Source: an uncultured Eubacteriales bacterium (lineage in GTDB: Bacteria; Bacillota; Clostridia; Oscillospirales; Acutalibacteraceae). Taken from it: 34,837 bases of DNA. Position 1 is the stretch's first letter; each line of letters begins with the position of its first letter. Below the pieces are notes generated by a model. It was given only the letters and a program-made list of their open reading frames with translations, was not told the origin of the DNA and ran no database searches. A program made the translations under genes and the position numbers. Shown here piece after piece: positions 14,903 through 23,819 of the stretch. The stretch is from NCBI GenBank assembly GCA_900315255.1, contig OMYH01000019.1:3984-38820 (forward strand). The letters are read 5' to 3'.

Positions 14903-15775
14903 TTACTTCTCCGTGCCGATATAATAGACTGCAAGCGCACCGGGACCCGAATGCGCGCCGAGTACGGGGCCAATCTCCGAGATGACAAAATTCGTTATAC
15001 CGTAATTCTTTGTGATCGATCTTGCCAGCAGGTCTGCGTCCTCGGGGCAGTCTGCATGATTGATGAATACAATCTCGTTTCCATCGGGGTAGTAGTGTTC
15101 ACCCATCTGTTCAACAAGCTTTGCGACAGCAAGTCTTTTGCCTCTTGCTTTGTATGCGATCTCAAGCCTGCCCTCGTGGTTTACTTTAAGCACGGGCTTG
15201 ATATTCATGATTGAGCCGACAACGGCTTTTGCAGCGGAAATTCTGCCGCCCTTTTTCAGATGACCCAGATCGTCGAGCGTAAACCAGTGGCACACATGGT
15301 GTCTGAGAGATTTTGTAAAATCGTAGGTTTCTTTGAGCGACGCCCCCTCACGCTGTCTTTGTACGGCATAGTGCAGAAGAAGCGATTGCCCCATTGAGCC
15401 GCACCTGCTGTCAACCGTCATGATCTGCCTTTCGGGATACTCCGCGCGAAGCTCCTCTGCGGCTATTTTTGCAACGTTGTATGCTCCGCTGAGACCTGTC
15501 GAGAAGCCTATATATAACACATCTTTACCTCTGTCAAGCTCTCTTCTGAAATATCTGTCGTAATCATCAATCGACGGCGAAGCTGTCTTTACGTCAACGC
15601 CGTTCCTGAGCAGATCATAAAAGCTCTGATGACCGATATTCAGCGGACTAAGCGTGCAGTCAAAGGATTTCCCTGCGACAATTACCTTCAAAGGCACTGC
15701 GGTAATATCAAGCTTTGCAGCTAAAGCCGCAGGCATATCGCAGCCCGTATCTGTTACAATAGAAAATGAACTCAT
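14903..15775 (-). CDS. DegV family fatty-acid-binding protein (paralogue 2)
   Basis: The 290-residue protein is collinear with the DegV protein at 13308-14183. It shares VTDTGCDMPAAL, VPLKVIVAGKSFD, TASPSIDDY, the GFSTGLSGAYN loop, DSRCGSMGQS, LKKGGRISAAKAVVG and the C-terminal GPVLGAHSGPGAL. The canonical GFSTGLSG loop here is AFSSALST in the other copy, so the two may bind different fatty acids, as FakB1 and FakB2 do. I chose ATG 15775 because GGAGGG lies nine bases upstream and the family alignment starts there. A promoter lies at 15817-15845. The gene may be transcribed alone or run into the NUDIX gene. Confidence 0.92.
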   Translation of the reverse strand: MSSFSIVTDTGCDMPAALAAKLDITAVPLKVIVAGKSFDCTLSPLNIGHQSFYDLLRNGVDVKTASPSIDDYDRYFRRELDRGKDVLYIGFSTGLSGAYNVAKIAAEELRAEYPERQIMTVDSRCGSMGQSLLLHYAVQRQREGASLKETYDFTKSLRHHVCHWFTLDDLGHLKKGGRISAAKAVVGSIMNIKPVLKVNHEGRLEIAYKARGKRLAVAKLVEQMGEHYYPDGNEIVFINHADCPEDADLLARSITKNYGITNFVISEIGPVLGAHSGPGALAVYYIGTEK

Positions 15776-15816
15776 AAAAAAATACCCTCCCATTATGAGA
15801 AAAATTACATACATAA

Positions 15817-15845
15817 AGTATAGTACAGATACCTGTTTTCGTCAA
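15817..15845 (-). promoter_or_regulatory. Promoter of DegV paralogue 2
   Basis: On the minus strand TTGACG (15845-15840), 17 bases, TATACT (15822-15817). Confidence 0.8.
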
Positions 15846-15894
15846 TAGAGAGGATCGTCAATTTCTGATTTTTTACAATACTGCAATTTATCTG

Positions 15895-15924
15895 TTTACA
15901 AATCAGGCTGTTATATGTTACAAT
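15895..15924 (+). promoter_or_regulatory. Promoter candidate for the DUF951-prfA operon
   Basis: TTTACA (15895-15900), an 18-base spacer, TACAAT (15919-15924). The leader would be about 145 bases long. Confidence 0.5.
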
Positions 15925-16074
15925 ATACTGATAAGTGATCAATTAACAATTCAGATTACCCGTGCATTATGTTAAGTGTATTCTGATTATGAAGTATATG
16001 TCAGTAACGCAGCAAGGTATAGATACAAAATAATAATTCTGAGTTCCGAATTATATAAAGAGGTGGCGATCAAT

Positions 16075-16269
16075 ATGGATGTCCATGTAGGAGATATAAT
16101 AGAAATGAAAAAGCCTCACCCGTGCGGAAACAAGCGGTTTAACGTTCACCGTGTGGGGATAGATTTCAGGATAGAATGCACCAAGTGCGGCAGAGAGATC
16201 ATGTCGCCCAGAACAAAGATAGAAAAGAATATAAAGAAAATCATAAGAGAAGAACAAGGGGAAGCTTAA
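16075..16269 (+). CDS. DUF951 family protein
   Basis: The 64-residue protein matches DUF951: [32 protein letters not shown], then CTKCGR and a lysine-rich tail. The cysteines C17, C35 and C38 suggest metal binding. The function is unknown; the family is widespread in Bacillota and often sits in housekeeping operons. ATG 16075 has AGGTGG eight bases upstream. Its TAA stop overlaps the prfA ATG by one base (TAATG), implying translational coupling. Confidence 0.9.
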   Translation: MDVHVGDIIEMKKPHPCGNKRFNVHRVGIDFRIECTKCGREIMSPRTKIEKNIKKIIREEQGEA

Positions 16270-17339
16270 TGTTTGACAAGATCGAGATATTTGAAAAAAG
16301 ATACGACGAGCTTAACGCCAGGCTCTATGATCCTGCCGTTGCGGCAGATGCCGAGCGGTATAACGCTGTCATGAAAGAGCTGAAAGAAATTGAGCCGATC
16401 GCTCTGAAACTCAAGGAATATAAATCGGCGTCCGACTCGCTTGAAGAAGCAAAGCAGATGCTTTATGAAAGCGGCGACGAGGAATTCAAAGAGATGCTTG
16501 AGGAGGAGATATCCGACTGCAAAGAGAAGCTCCAAAAATACTCCGAGGAGCTGAAAATTCTGCTTTTGCCTAAAGATCCCAACGACGAGCGAAATGTCAT
16601 CATGGAGATCCGCTCGGGCGCAGGGGGAGAAGAGGCGGCGCTGTTCTGTGCGGTGCTGTTTCGTATGTACGGCATGTATGCCGAGAAGCACGGGTTCAGA
16701 ACGGAGCTTATCTATGCAAACGAAACCGAGCTTGGCGGATATAAAGAAATATCGTTCATGATAAGCGGCAGCGGCGCATACTCAAAGCTTAAATTCGAGA
16801 GCGGTGTACATCGTGTGCAGAGAGTTCCCGAAACGGAGAGTCAGGGCAGGATTCATACGTCTACCGTTACGGTGGCGGTATTGCCCGAGGCAGAGGACGT
16901 GGAATACGAAATAGACCCCGCAGATCTGAAATTTGACACGTTCCGATCGAGCGGCGCAGGCGGTCAGCATATCAACAAAACATCGTCCGCCGTCAGAATA
17001 ACGCATATCCCGACAGGTACGGTCGTTGAGTGTCAGGAGGAGAGAAGCCAGTTCAAGAACAGAGATAAGGCGCTGAAGGTGCTGAAATCCCGACTCCTGA
17101 ACGAGAAGATACAACAGCAGCAGTCGGCTATCTCGGCAGAGAGAAAAGCACAGGTCGGCACGGGCGAGCGCAACGAGCGGATAAGAACATACAACTATCC
17201 GCAGGGCAGGGTCACAGACCACAGAATAGGGTTGACCTTGTACAAGATAGACGAGATACTCAACGGTAATCTTGACGAGATCATCGACGCGCTGATCGCA
17301 GCCGACAGAGCGGAGAAGCTTTTGAAAATTGAAAATTAA
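16269..17339 (+). CDS. prfA: Peptide chain release factor 1
   Basis: The 356-residue protein is a complete class I release factor. It has an N-terminal coiled-coil domain, then [11 protein letters not shown] (116-126), the codon-recognition region [14 protein letters not shown] (tripeptide PET at 187-189), and the catalytic GGQ at 231-233 ([10 protein letters not shown]). It recognises UAA and UAG in the ribosomal A site and triggers peptide release. The ATG overlaps the DUF951 stop, and the start follows AAGGGGAAGC. Usually prmC/hemK, which methylates the GGQ glutamine, follows prfA; here an ankyrin membrane protein does, and prmC is absent from the window. Confidence 0.97.
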   Translation: MFDKIEIFEKRYDELNARLYDPAVAADAERYNAVMKELKEIEPIALKLKEYKSASDSLEEAKQMLYESGDEEFKEMLEEEISDCKEKLQKYSEELKILLLPKDPNDERNVIMEIRSGAGGEEAALFCAVLFRMYGMYAEKHGFRTELIYANETELGGYKEISFMISGSGAYSKLKFESGVHRVQRVPETESQGRIHTSTVTVAVLPEAEDVEYEIDPADLKFDTFRSSGAGGQHINKTSSAVRITHIPTGTVVECQEERSQFKNRDKALKVLKSRLLNEKIQQQQSAISAERKAQVGTGERNERIRTYNYPQGRVTDHRIGLTLYKIDEILNGNLDEIIDALIAADRAEKLLKIEN

Positions 17340-17369
17340 ATCATAAATAAAGAAAGAAGGGTGCAGCAC

Positions 17370-18191
17370 ATGGCATTTGCCGGAATGTTTATCATATTCT
17401 TTATCATTCTGCTGATCATAGCGGGAACAATGCTTCTGATGTCGCTTATATTGCTTATAGTGGGCATTGTCAGGCATCGGCGGAAAAAGTCGGGCAAGGT
17501 GTTTTTTATCATCTCGGGCGTTCTGGCTGCGTTGGTCGTAACACCCGTACTCATGTTTACTCTGCCCGTCAAGGTGGATATTGACACTCCCGACGGCAGG
17601 GGGTATGTATGGTCGAACGGGAGAGATAAGCTTTATTCGGCGATATACAGAGGCGATACCGACGCTGTCGATAAGCTGCTTGACAAGAATCCGAAGCTCG
17701 TTTATGTAATAAAGTACGGCGATAATATGGACGGACTGCACACCGCTATGATGAAAAACGATATCGACACCGCAAAATGCATCATCGAACACGGCGGAGC
17801 GTTTGACAGCGGATATAATTTCGCCGAAAATGAATATACATATTCCCTGGAATGCTACTTTAACACATATTACATAAGAACAAAGCTTGACGATCTCAAG
17901 TATTCCGAATATGAATGCGTAAAGTTCATGATCGACAACAATGCGAAGGCGGAGTTTGCCGAGGACAGGTCGAATGCGCTGTTCTATGCGGTCAACAGTA
18001 TCTGCTATGACGGTGTCATAAGCGATGAAGAGGCGGAGATGATTGGGCTTCTCATCGACGCAGGCGCTGATATTGCCGATAAAAACGCATACGGAAAGAC
18101 ACCTTGCGATGTGTTTCTGGAAAGAGTTGAGATAGATAAAATTACCGATGACGATAAAAACAAGATCGTCCCTTTGCTTGAAAACAGATAA
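17370..18191 (+). CDS. Membrane protein with ankyrin-like repeats
   Basis: The 273-residue protein begins with two hydrophobic helices (about 3-34 and 43-62) around an RHRRKKSGK loop, and ends with an ankyrin-like domain from about 85. The repeat-like segments are AIYRGDTDAVDKLLDKNPKL, GLHTAMMKNDIDTAKCIIEH and LLIDAGADIADKNAYGKTPC. Ankyrin repeats mediate protein binding, and the partner is unknown. With both helices in the membrane and the positive loop inside, the repeats would face the outside, although the topology is uncertain. ATG 17370 is preceded by an AGAAGGG box at eight bases. It lies 30 bases after prfA and probably shares its transcript. Confidence 0.8.
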   Translation: MAFAGMFIIFFIILLIIAGTMLLMSLILLIVGIVRHRRKKSGKVFFIISGVLAALVVTPVLMFTLPVKVDIDTPDGRGYVWSNGRDKLYSAIYRGDTDAVDKLLDKNPKLVYVIKYGDNMDGLHTAMMKNDIDTAKCIIEHGGAFDSGYNFAENEYTYSLECYFNTYYIRTKLDDLKYSEYECVKFMIDNNAKAEFAEDRSNALFYAVNSICYDGVISDEEAEMIGLLIDAGADIADKNAYGKTPCDVFLERVEIDKITDDDKNKIVPLLENR

Positions 18192-18269
18192 TTTTCTGTT
18201 TGTTAAACGAACATACATAATTGTATATGTTAAAAGAGATATAATAAGAAAAGAAAGATCGTGTAAAAT

Positions 18270-19295
18270 ATGGAAACAAGGCTTTTGCTGCCTACAAAAG
18301 AAAACATAACAACAGTCGGTCGCGCTTTGCGGCAGGGTATGCTTGCGGGTATCCCGACAGAAACCGTTTACGGACTTGCCGCCAATGCCCTTGACGGGGC
18401 GGCTGTCGCAGAGATATTCAAAGCCAAGGGCAGACCCATGGATAACCCGCTGATCGTGCATATATCGGACTTTTCCCAGATAGAGAGGTTCTCTCTTGTG
18501 CGGCAGATACCCGAAAAGGCTTATCTGCTTGCCCGCAAATTCTGGCCGGGACCGCTCACGGTGATCATGCCAAAGGGCATAGCGATCCCCGATGAGGTGA
18601 GCGCAGGACTCGATACCGTTGCAATACGTTTCCCGTCACACCCCGTTACGAAAGCTGTGATCGCCGCCGCAGACAGACCGCTTGCAGCGCCGTCTGCAAA
18701 TACCTCGGGTTCGCCCAGCCCCACAACGGCAGGTCATGTGTATCACGATATGCAGGGAAAGATACCCTATATCTTAGACGGCGGTATCTGCGAGGTAGGA
18801 GTTGAATCTACCGTTATTACCCTTTGCGCGCCCGTTCCCATGCTGCTCAGACCGGGCGGTATTACGCTCGAACAGCTCAAAGACGTATTGGGCGATGTCG
18901 AAGTGAACGACGCAGTTCTGCACAAGCTCAAAGACGGCGAGAAGGCAGAAAGCCCCGGAATGAAATACAAGCATTATGCGCCGAAGGCTGATCTTATTCT
19001 TGTAAAAGCGGACGATGATAAATTTATACGCTTTGTAAACGACAGGGCGGACGAAAAGACAGGGGCTTTGTGTTATGACGAAGATATGCCTTTACTGAAT
19101 GTGAGATCGTTCCCTTTCGGCTGTAAGGGCGATTACACTGCTCAGGCGAACAGACTCTTTGACGCGCTCAGAGAGATCGACGAAACCGACATTCAGACGG
19201 TGTACGGCAGATGTCCCGACACACAGGGACTTGCTCTGGCGGTATACAACAGGCTGATCCGCTCGGCGGGATTCGAGGTGATAGAGCTTGCGTAA
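18270..19295 (+). CDS. L-threonylcarbamoyladenylate synthase (TsaC/Sua5/YwlC)
   Basis: The 341-residue protein has the YrdC fold: GIPTETVYGLAANA at about 31-44, KAKGRPMDNPLIVH, the FWPGPLTVIM motif, and SANTSGSPSPT. The C-terminal Sua5 domain follows after the SPGMKYKHYAPKADLI linker, so it is the long Sua5 form rather than the short TsaC form. It makes threonylcarbamoyl-AMP from threonine, bicarbonate and ATP for the t6A modification of ANN-decoding tRNAs. In B. subtilis the homologue ywlC is also close to prfA. A TATAAT box at 18240-18245 may mark an internal promoter, but no good -35 box is seen. The gene overlaps coaE by eight bases. Confidence 0.94.
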   Translation: METRLLLPTKENITTVGRALRQGMLAGIPTETVYGLAANALDGAAVAEIFKAKGRPMDNPLIVHISDFSQIERFSLVRQIPEKAYLLARKFWPGPLTVIMPKGIAIPDEVSAGLDTVAIRFPSHPVTKAVIAAADRPLAAPSANTSGSPSPTTAGHVYHDMQGKIPYILDGGICEVGVESTVITLCAPVPMLLRPGGITLEQLKDVLGDVEVNDAVLHKLKDGEKAESPGMKYKHYAPKADLILVKADDDKFIRFVNDRADEKTGALCYDEDMPLLNVRSFPFGCKGDYTAQANRLFDALREIDETDIQTVYGRCPDTQGLALAVYNRLIRSAGFEVIELA

Positions 19296-19896
19296 CTACA
19301 CTATAGTCGGGCTGACAGGTCCTACAGGCTCGGGGAAAAGCACGGTGTCGGAGATTTTCCGTGAACAGGGCTTTGAGGTTATCAACGCCGACGAGCTTGC
19401 CCGTGAGGTCGTGTCAAGGGGCAGCGTCTGTTTAAAACAGCTGTCGCTTGCTTTCGGGAGCGATATTATAGATAACAACGGCGATCTCGACAGACGGCTG
19501 CTTGCAAAAAGAGCGTTTTCTTCAAATGAAAACACGGCTATGCTCAATGATATAACACACCCTCATATTTTTTTGCTGTCACTGAAAAGGTGCAGGGAAT
19601 ATATCGACAGCGGCAGGAGCAAAATAGTATTTGACGCCCCCGTTTTGTTCGAGAGCAATTCCGATCTGATGTGCGATACCGTAGTGTGTGTTGTTGCCCC
19701 GAAAGCTGTGCGTATGGAAAGATTAAAAAGGCGTGACGGCATTTCAGCTAAGCAGATAGAAGAGAGGATAAATGCACAGCATAGTGATGATTATTATATA
19801 GAAAAATCGGATCATGTTATAGACGGCTCGCAGCCGCTTGATCAGGTCAGACAAGATGTTTGTGATATTATCCGTTCCTTTGGAGGCGTCGTGTAA
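19288..19896 (+). CDS. coaE: Dephospho-CoA kinase
   Basis: The 202-residue protein has the P-loop GPTGSGKST (11-19), INADELAREV, the DAPVLFES motif and a lid region RRDGIS, all typical of CoaE. It carries out the last step of coenzyme A synthesis, phosphorylating the ribose 3'-hydroxyl of dephospho-CoA. The start is TTG at 19288, eight bases after GAGGTG, overlapping the end of the Sua5 gene. No ATG precedes the P-loop in this frame. Its stop overlaps the next ATG (TAATG). Confidence 0.95.
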   Translation: MRNYTIVGLTGPTGSGKSTVSEIFREQGFEVINADELAREVVSRGSVCLKQLSLAFGSDIIDNNGDLDRRLLAKRAFSSNENTAMLNDITHPHIFLLSLKRCREYIDSGRSKIVFDAPVLFESNSDLMCDTVVCVVAPKAVRMERLKRRDGISAKQIEERINAQHSDDYYIEKSDHVIDGSQPLDQVRQDVCDIIRSFGGVV

Positions 19897-20318
19897 TGAA
19901 ACGGCCCGCAGTGTGGATCATACTGTTTAATGCCGCCGCTGTCGTTATATCCTACGGCAGGATCATAGAGGTAAAGGGTATCTTATCTTTTGCTTTATGG
20001 GCGGCAGTGATCGTCTTTAATATAGTATACATAAAGAAAAGATTATCCGATAAACATAAGCTTAAAGCGGCGGTCATCGCTTGTATGATCTTGTATGTCT
20101 TGGCGGGCGCGTTGTTTGCCTTGCGTGAGTACACGTCCGCAAGAACTGTAAAGGGCGAATACACAAACGGCAGTGAGTATATCGTTGCTTATGAGCTTAA
20201 CGCAGGCGCAATGTCGCATATATCCTATGAAAAGAGAACATACTTCAATATAGCGGACACCCCGCTGATCAAAGTAAGGCTGCTTAAAGAGGATAATTTT
20301 TACGATTCGTTTGGGTGA
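19896..20318 (+). CDS. Membrane protein of unknown function
   Basis: The 140-residue protein has three hydrophobic helices (about 5-24, 29-46 and 57-75), then an extracytoplasmic or cytoplasmic tail of about 65 residues with ARTVKGEYTNGSEYIVAYEL. I do not recognise the family. Its ATG overlaps the coaE stop (TAATG), so it is translated with coaE. It precedes a cell-wall hydrolase by 33 bases, which hints at an envelope role, but this is only context. Confidence 0.75.
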   Translation: MKRPAVWIILFNAAAVVISYGRIIEVKGILSFALWAAVIVFNIVYIKKRLSDKHKLKAAVIACMILYVLAGALFALREYTSARTVKGEYTNGSEYIVAYELNAGAMSHISYEKRTYFNIADTPLIKVRLLKEDNFYDSFG

Positions 20319-20351
20319 TGAACTGTCGGGCGGATCAGGGAAGGTGAATAT

Positions 20352-21227
20352 ATGGCAGAACCAAGAAGAAAAAATACATATAAAAAGAATAACAATAAAA
20401 GCAGGACGAAAACGGCGGTCGCAGTTATAGTGTCCGTTGTGCTTATCTTTTGTCTGGGAGCGGTCATTCTGACGGTATCATCGGTGCTTCATAAGAAAGC
20501 TTCCGAGAAGCTCGATGAGAGTATGTATCCGCTTGAATATGAAAAGTACGTTGAGAAGTACAGCAAGGAATTTGACGTGGACAAATGCCTTGTGTACGGA
20601 GTTATCAAGACTGAAAGCGGCTTTGACCCGAACGCAGAGTCACCTGTCGGAGCAATAGGGCTTATGCAGCTTATGCCCGATACATTTACATGGATACAGA
20701 ATTACCGCACTCAGTTCATGCCCGATAAAATACTCGACAGCCAGGAGCTGTATGACCCGAAGCTTAACATAGAATACGGCGTTTATCTTTTGAGGTACCT
20801 GCTCGATATGTACGACGGGAATACCGATCTTGCGATATGCTCATACAACGCAGGCAACGGCAACATCGACGATTGGCTCGCTCAGGGGATCATTACGCCC
20901 GACAATGTCGACCCCGATAATATCCCCTTTGAAGAAACGGCGAATTATCTCAGAAGAGTACGATCGGCGATGGATAAGTACAGGGAGCTGTATTTTCCTG
21001 ACTATGCGTATACATACAGCAAGGTGGAGTGGGAAGACCCCGAAACCGCCGCCGATACGCAGCAGACTGCCTCGGCAGATTACAGCGAGATCGAGTATTA
21101 TAATGGATACGAAGTCGATCAGGGCGATAACAACGAATACGACCTTGAGGATAATTACGATAATTACAATGATAATAATTACTATGAGGGTAATTATTAT
21201 GATGATGAATATATCTATGACTATTAA
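20352..21227 (+). CDS. Membrane-anchored lytic transglycosylase (SLT domain)
   Basis: The 291-residue protein has a very basic N-terminus, one membrane helix (about 21-46) and an SLT domain (about 60-205). The catalytic Glu is at 88 (KTESGFDPNAESPVGAIGLMQLMP region), followed by IEYGVYLLRYLL and the SYNAGNG motif. It should cleave peptidoglycan glycan strands with anhydro-muramic ends, outside the membrane. The last 65 residues form a low-complexity acidic tail of Asp, Asn, Tyr and Glu (NDNNYYEGNYYDDEYIYDY), which is unusual and may bind metal or basic wall proteins. ATG 20352 follows GGAAGGTGA. Its stop overlaps the ymfF start. Confidence 0.93.
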   Translation: MAEPRRKNTYKKNNNKSRTKTAVAVIVSVVLIFCLGAVILTVSSVLHKKASEKLDESMYPLEYEKYVEKYSKEFDVDKCLVYGVIKTESGFDPNAESPVGAIGLMQLMPDTFTWIQNYRTQFMPDKILDSQELYDPKLNIEYGVYLLRYLLDMYDGNTDLAICSYNAGNGNIDDWLAQGIITPDNVDPDNIPFEETANYLRRVRSAMDKYRELYFPDYAYTYSKVEWEDPETAADTQQTASADYSEIEYYNGYEVDQGDNNEYDLEDNYDNYNDNNYYEGNYYDDEYIYDY

Positions 21228-22537
21228 TGAAAGAGGTGTTTATTCTGGAACAGTTCAGCAGAATACAGATCGCAGACGGTGTGCATTTCAGCACGATCAA
21301 AGACGAAAGATTCAAAACAAGCAGGATAGCATTCGTTATGCAGACCGAGCTTGACAGGGATAAGGTGTCATCATATGCATTGATCCCGAACCTGCTCACG
21401 TCGTCCTGCAGGGAATATCCCACGGCGCTTGCTCTAAACAGAAAACTCGATATGCTTTACGGTATGTCGCTGTCGTGTTCATCGGGCAAGCTCGGAGAAA
21501 CTCAGATGCTTGTTGTGTCAGCATCTGGTCTTGACAACCGCTACAGTCCCGACGGCGAGCCGATCTACTCGCAGATGGCAGAGCTTTTGTGCAAGGCTGT
21601 GTTTGAACCGAATGTTACCGGCGGCGCATTCGATGAGGAGAGCTTTAAGCAGGAGCAGCGGCAGATGCTTGACGCAATAGACGCTCAGTTCAACGACAAG
21701 AGAGCCTATTCGATGAAGAGTATGCTTGAGGTAATGTGCAAAAACGAGAAGTTCGGCATAAACAAATACGGCACAAAGGAGCAGGTAGAGAGCCTTACTC
21801 CCGAGGGAGTGTACAGATCGTATCTTGAGCTTATCGCAGCTGCAAAAGTGGAAATAATCTGCCTGTGCAGCTCGCCGTCAGATGACGTTGGGAAGATCTT
21901 TAAAGAGAAATTTTCAGGCATTGACAGACGTCCGATATGTCCGTCTACGGAAATAATCGCTTCTGCAGACGATGTTAAGGAAAAAACAGATGTCCTCGAT
22001 GTAGTGCAGTCAAAGCTTATCTTAGGCTTCCGTACGGACTGTGCGGAGAACGAGAATACAGACGAGGAGATCGCCGCAGAAAAGCTCATGAGCGCCGTGC
22101 TCGGCGGAACGGCGCATTCAAAGCTGTTCAATAATGTGCGTGAAAAGCTCAGCCTGTGCTATTACTGCGTATCAAGGTACAACAGCGACAAGGGAATTCT
22201 CATTATCGAGAGCGGAGTTCAGGGAGAGAATATCGAAAAAGCCAAGGCTGCGATCCTTGCCGAGGTCGAAGAGATGAAAAACGGCAATATCACCGATGAG
22301 GAGATCATGTCGGCAAAGCTCAGTATGTCAAACGCATATCTGACTTCGGTCGATTCCTCTGTGGGAACTCAGGGCTGGTATGTCGTACAGCTGCTGCGAG
22401 GCTGTTCACGCTCGCCTCGTGAGGAAGCGGACATGATAACGGCTGTAACAAAGGAACAGCTGATAAACGCTGCAAAAAAACTGACTCTTGATACGGTATA
22501 TGTTCTGACGGGCAGCGAGAAGGGGGAGGACGAATGA
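21227..22537 (+). CDS. ymfF: M16-like protein without active site (YmfF/YfmF)
   Basis: The 436-residue protein has the two-domain M16 peptidase fold. Examples are the NRKLDMLYGMSLSCSSGKLG segment and the second-half VLGGTAHSKLFNNVREKLSLCY. The HxxEH zinc motif is absent, so it is the non-catalytic partner. In Bacillus the homologue is paired with YmfH; database names connect the pair with EF-P modification, a link I treat as tentative. The ATG at 21227 overlaps the SLT stop (TAATG). GAGGTG within the first codons could alternatively serve a downstream non-ATG start. It overlaps ymfH by four bases (ATGA), as expected for subunits made in equal amounts. Confidence 0.9.
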   Translation: MKEVFILEQFSRIQIADGVHFSTIKDERFKTSRIAFVMQTELDRDKVSSYALIPNLLTSSCREYPTALALNRKLDMLYGMSLSCSSGKLGETQMLVVSASGLDNRYSPDGEPIYSQMAELLCKAVFEPNVTGGAFDEESFKQEQRQMLDAIDAQFNDKRAYSMKSMLEVMCKNEKFGINKYGTKEQVESLTPEGVYRSYLELIAAAKVEIICLCSSPSDDVGKIFKEKFSGIDRRPICPSTEIIASADDVKEKTDVLDVVQSKLILGFRTDCAENENTDEEIAAEKLMSAVLGGTAHSKLFNNVREKLSLCYYCVSRYNSDKGILIIESGVQGENIEKAKAAILAEVEEMKNGNITDEEIMSAKLSMSNAYLTSVDSSVGTQGWYVVQLLRGCSRSPREEADMITAVTKEQLINAAKKLTLDTVYVLTGSEKGEDE

Positions 22538-23814
22538 TGAATATAAAAACTGTGGAAAGTGATCTTGTCAAGGATAAATATCATGTTATAGAGCACCCTT
22601 CCGGACTGACGATCTATGTTTATCCCAAGGAGGGATATCAGTCGACATACGCTATATTCGGGACAAACTACGGCTCGGTGAACACAAGCTTTTCGGTAGA
22701 CGGCGGCGAGAGGATAACCGTTCCCGACGGTATCGCTCATTATCTCGAGCATAAGCTTTTTGAAAGCGAAGACGGCGACGCATTCGCGCGGTACGCAAAA
22801 ACAGGCGCAGACGCAAACGCATACACCTCGTTTGAAAAGACCTGCTATCTTTTCTCCTGTACGGATAAGTTCGAGGAGTCGCTTGAGATACTGCTCGATT
22901 TTGTACAGTCGCCGTATTTTACACCGCAGACCGTTGCCAAGGAGCAGGGCATTATCGGGCAGGAGATCAAAATGTATGACGACAGTCCGAACTGGAGAGT
23001 CATGTTCAACACACTTGTAGGAATGTACCACAATCACCCCGTAAGGATAGATATCGCCGGTACGGTGGAGTCTATCGCAGAGATCACCGCAGAAAAGCTG
23101 TACGACTGTTACAACAGTTTCTATAATCTTCATAATATGGTGCTTTGCATAGCCGGCAACACAACCGTAGAGCAGGTGCTTTCGGTCGCCGACAGAATGT
23201 TAAAGCCTGCCAAGGATCAGACGGTAACAAGTTATTTTGAAGACGAGCCGTATGAGGTTGCTCAAAGCTATATCGAACAGAAATTCCCCGTGACGATACC
23301 GCTTTTCACCCTCGGATTCAAGGAGAATGTCTGCGAAAAGCCTGCGACAACGCAGCAGCTTGCGTATATGGATATATTACTCTGTATGCTTGCTTCTCCG
23401 TCAAGCAAGCTCTATAACAAGCTTCGTGACGAGGGACTTATCAACGATACGTTCGGTTATGAGCATATGGAGGGTCCTCGTTATTCGGCGATCATGTTCA
23501 GCGGCGAGTCGAGAGATCCCAAGAGAACAGCAGATATAATAAAGGAATACATCAGAGAATTCAAGAAAAACGGTATTGACATTGAAGAGTTCGAGCGAGC
23601 AAAGCGTGCCGTATACGGCGAAACGGTGAGCGGCTTCAACAGCAGCGAGGCTATTGCGAATATCATGGTCGATATGCATTTCAACAACAGAGAGATCTTC
23701 AAACTTGTTGACGCAATAGCAGCGGCAACAGCGGACGATGTCGCAAAGAGGCTCGACGAGCTGCTTGACCCCGACAACTGCACCTTGTCAGTCGTTTGCG
23801 GCGGTGAGGAATGA
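22534..23814 (+). CDS. ymfH: M16 zinc metallopeptidase (YmfH/YfmH)
   Basis: The 426-residue protein has the inverted zinc motif HYLEH at 69-73 (H69, E72, H73) and the distal glutamate region around EQGIIGQEIKMYDD. This is the catalytic M16 partner of the preceding YmfF. The second domain has SPSSKLYNKLRDEGLIND, the substrate-binding part typical of the family. M16 enzymes enclose and cut short, unfolded peptides; the substrate of this pair is not established. GGGGGAGG lies just upstream of the tandem ATG codons at 22534 and 22537. The gene overlaps or abuts lgt, so the run SLT-ymfF-ymfH-lgt is one transcript. Confidence 0.93.
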   Translation: MMNIKTVESDLVKDKYHVIEHPSGLTIYVYPKEGYQSTYAIFGTNYGSVNTSFSVDGGERITVPDGIAHYLEHKLFESEDGDAFARYAKTGADANAYTSFEKTCYLFSCTDKFEESLEILLDFVQSPYFTPQTVAKEQGIIGQEIKMYDDSPNWRVMFNTLVGMYHNHPVRIDIAGTVESIAEITAEKLYDCYNSFYNLHNMVLCIAGNTTVEQVLSVADRMLKPAKDQTVTSYFEDEPYEVAQSYIEQKFPVTIPLFTLGFKENVCEKPATTQQLAYMDILLCMLASPSSKLYNKLRDEGLINDTFGYEHMEGPRYSAIMFSGESRDPKRTADIIKEYIREFKKNGIDIEEFERAKRAVYGETVSGFNSSEAIANIMVDMHFNNREIFKLVDAIAAATADDVAKRLDELLDPDNCTLSVVCGGEE

Positions 23815-23819
23815 ACCGT

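Noticed and set aside
16782-18461. A 559-codon open frame on the minus strand
   Set aside because: It is antisense to prfA and the ankyrin gene, both well supported, and its translation shows no recognisable domain or RBS.
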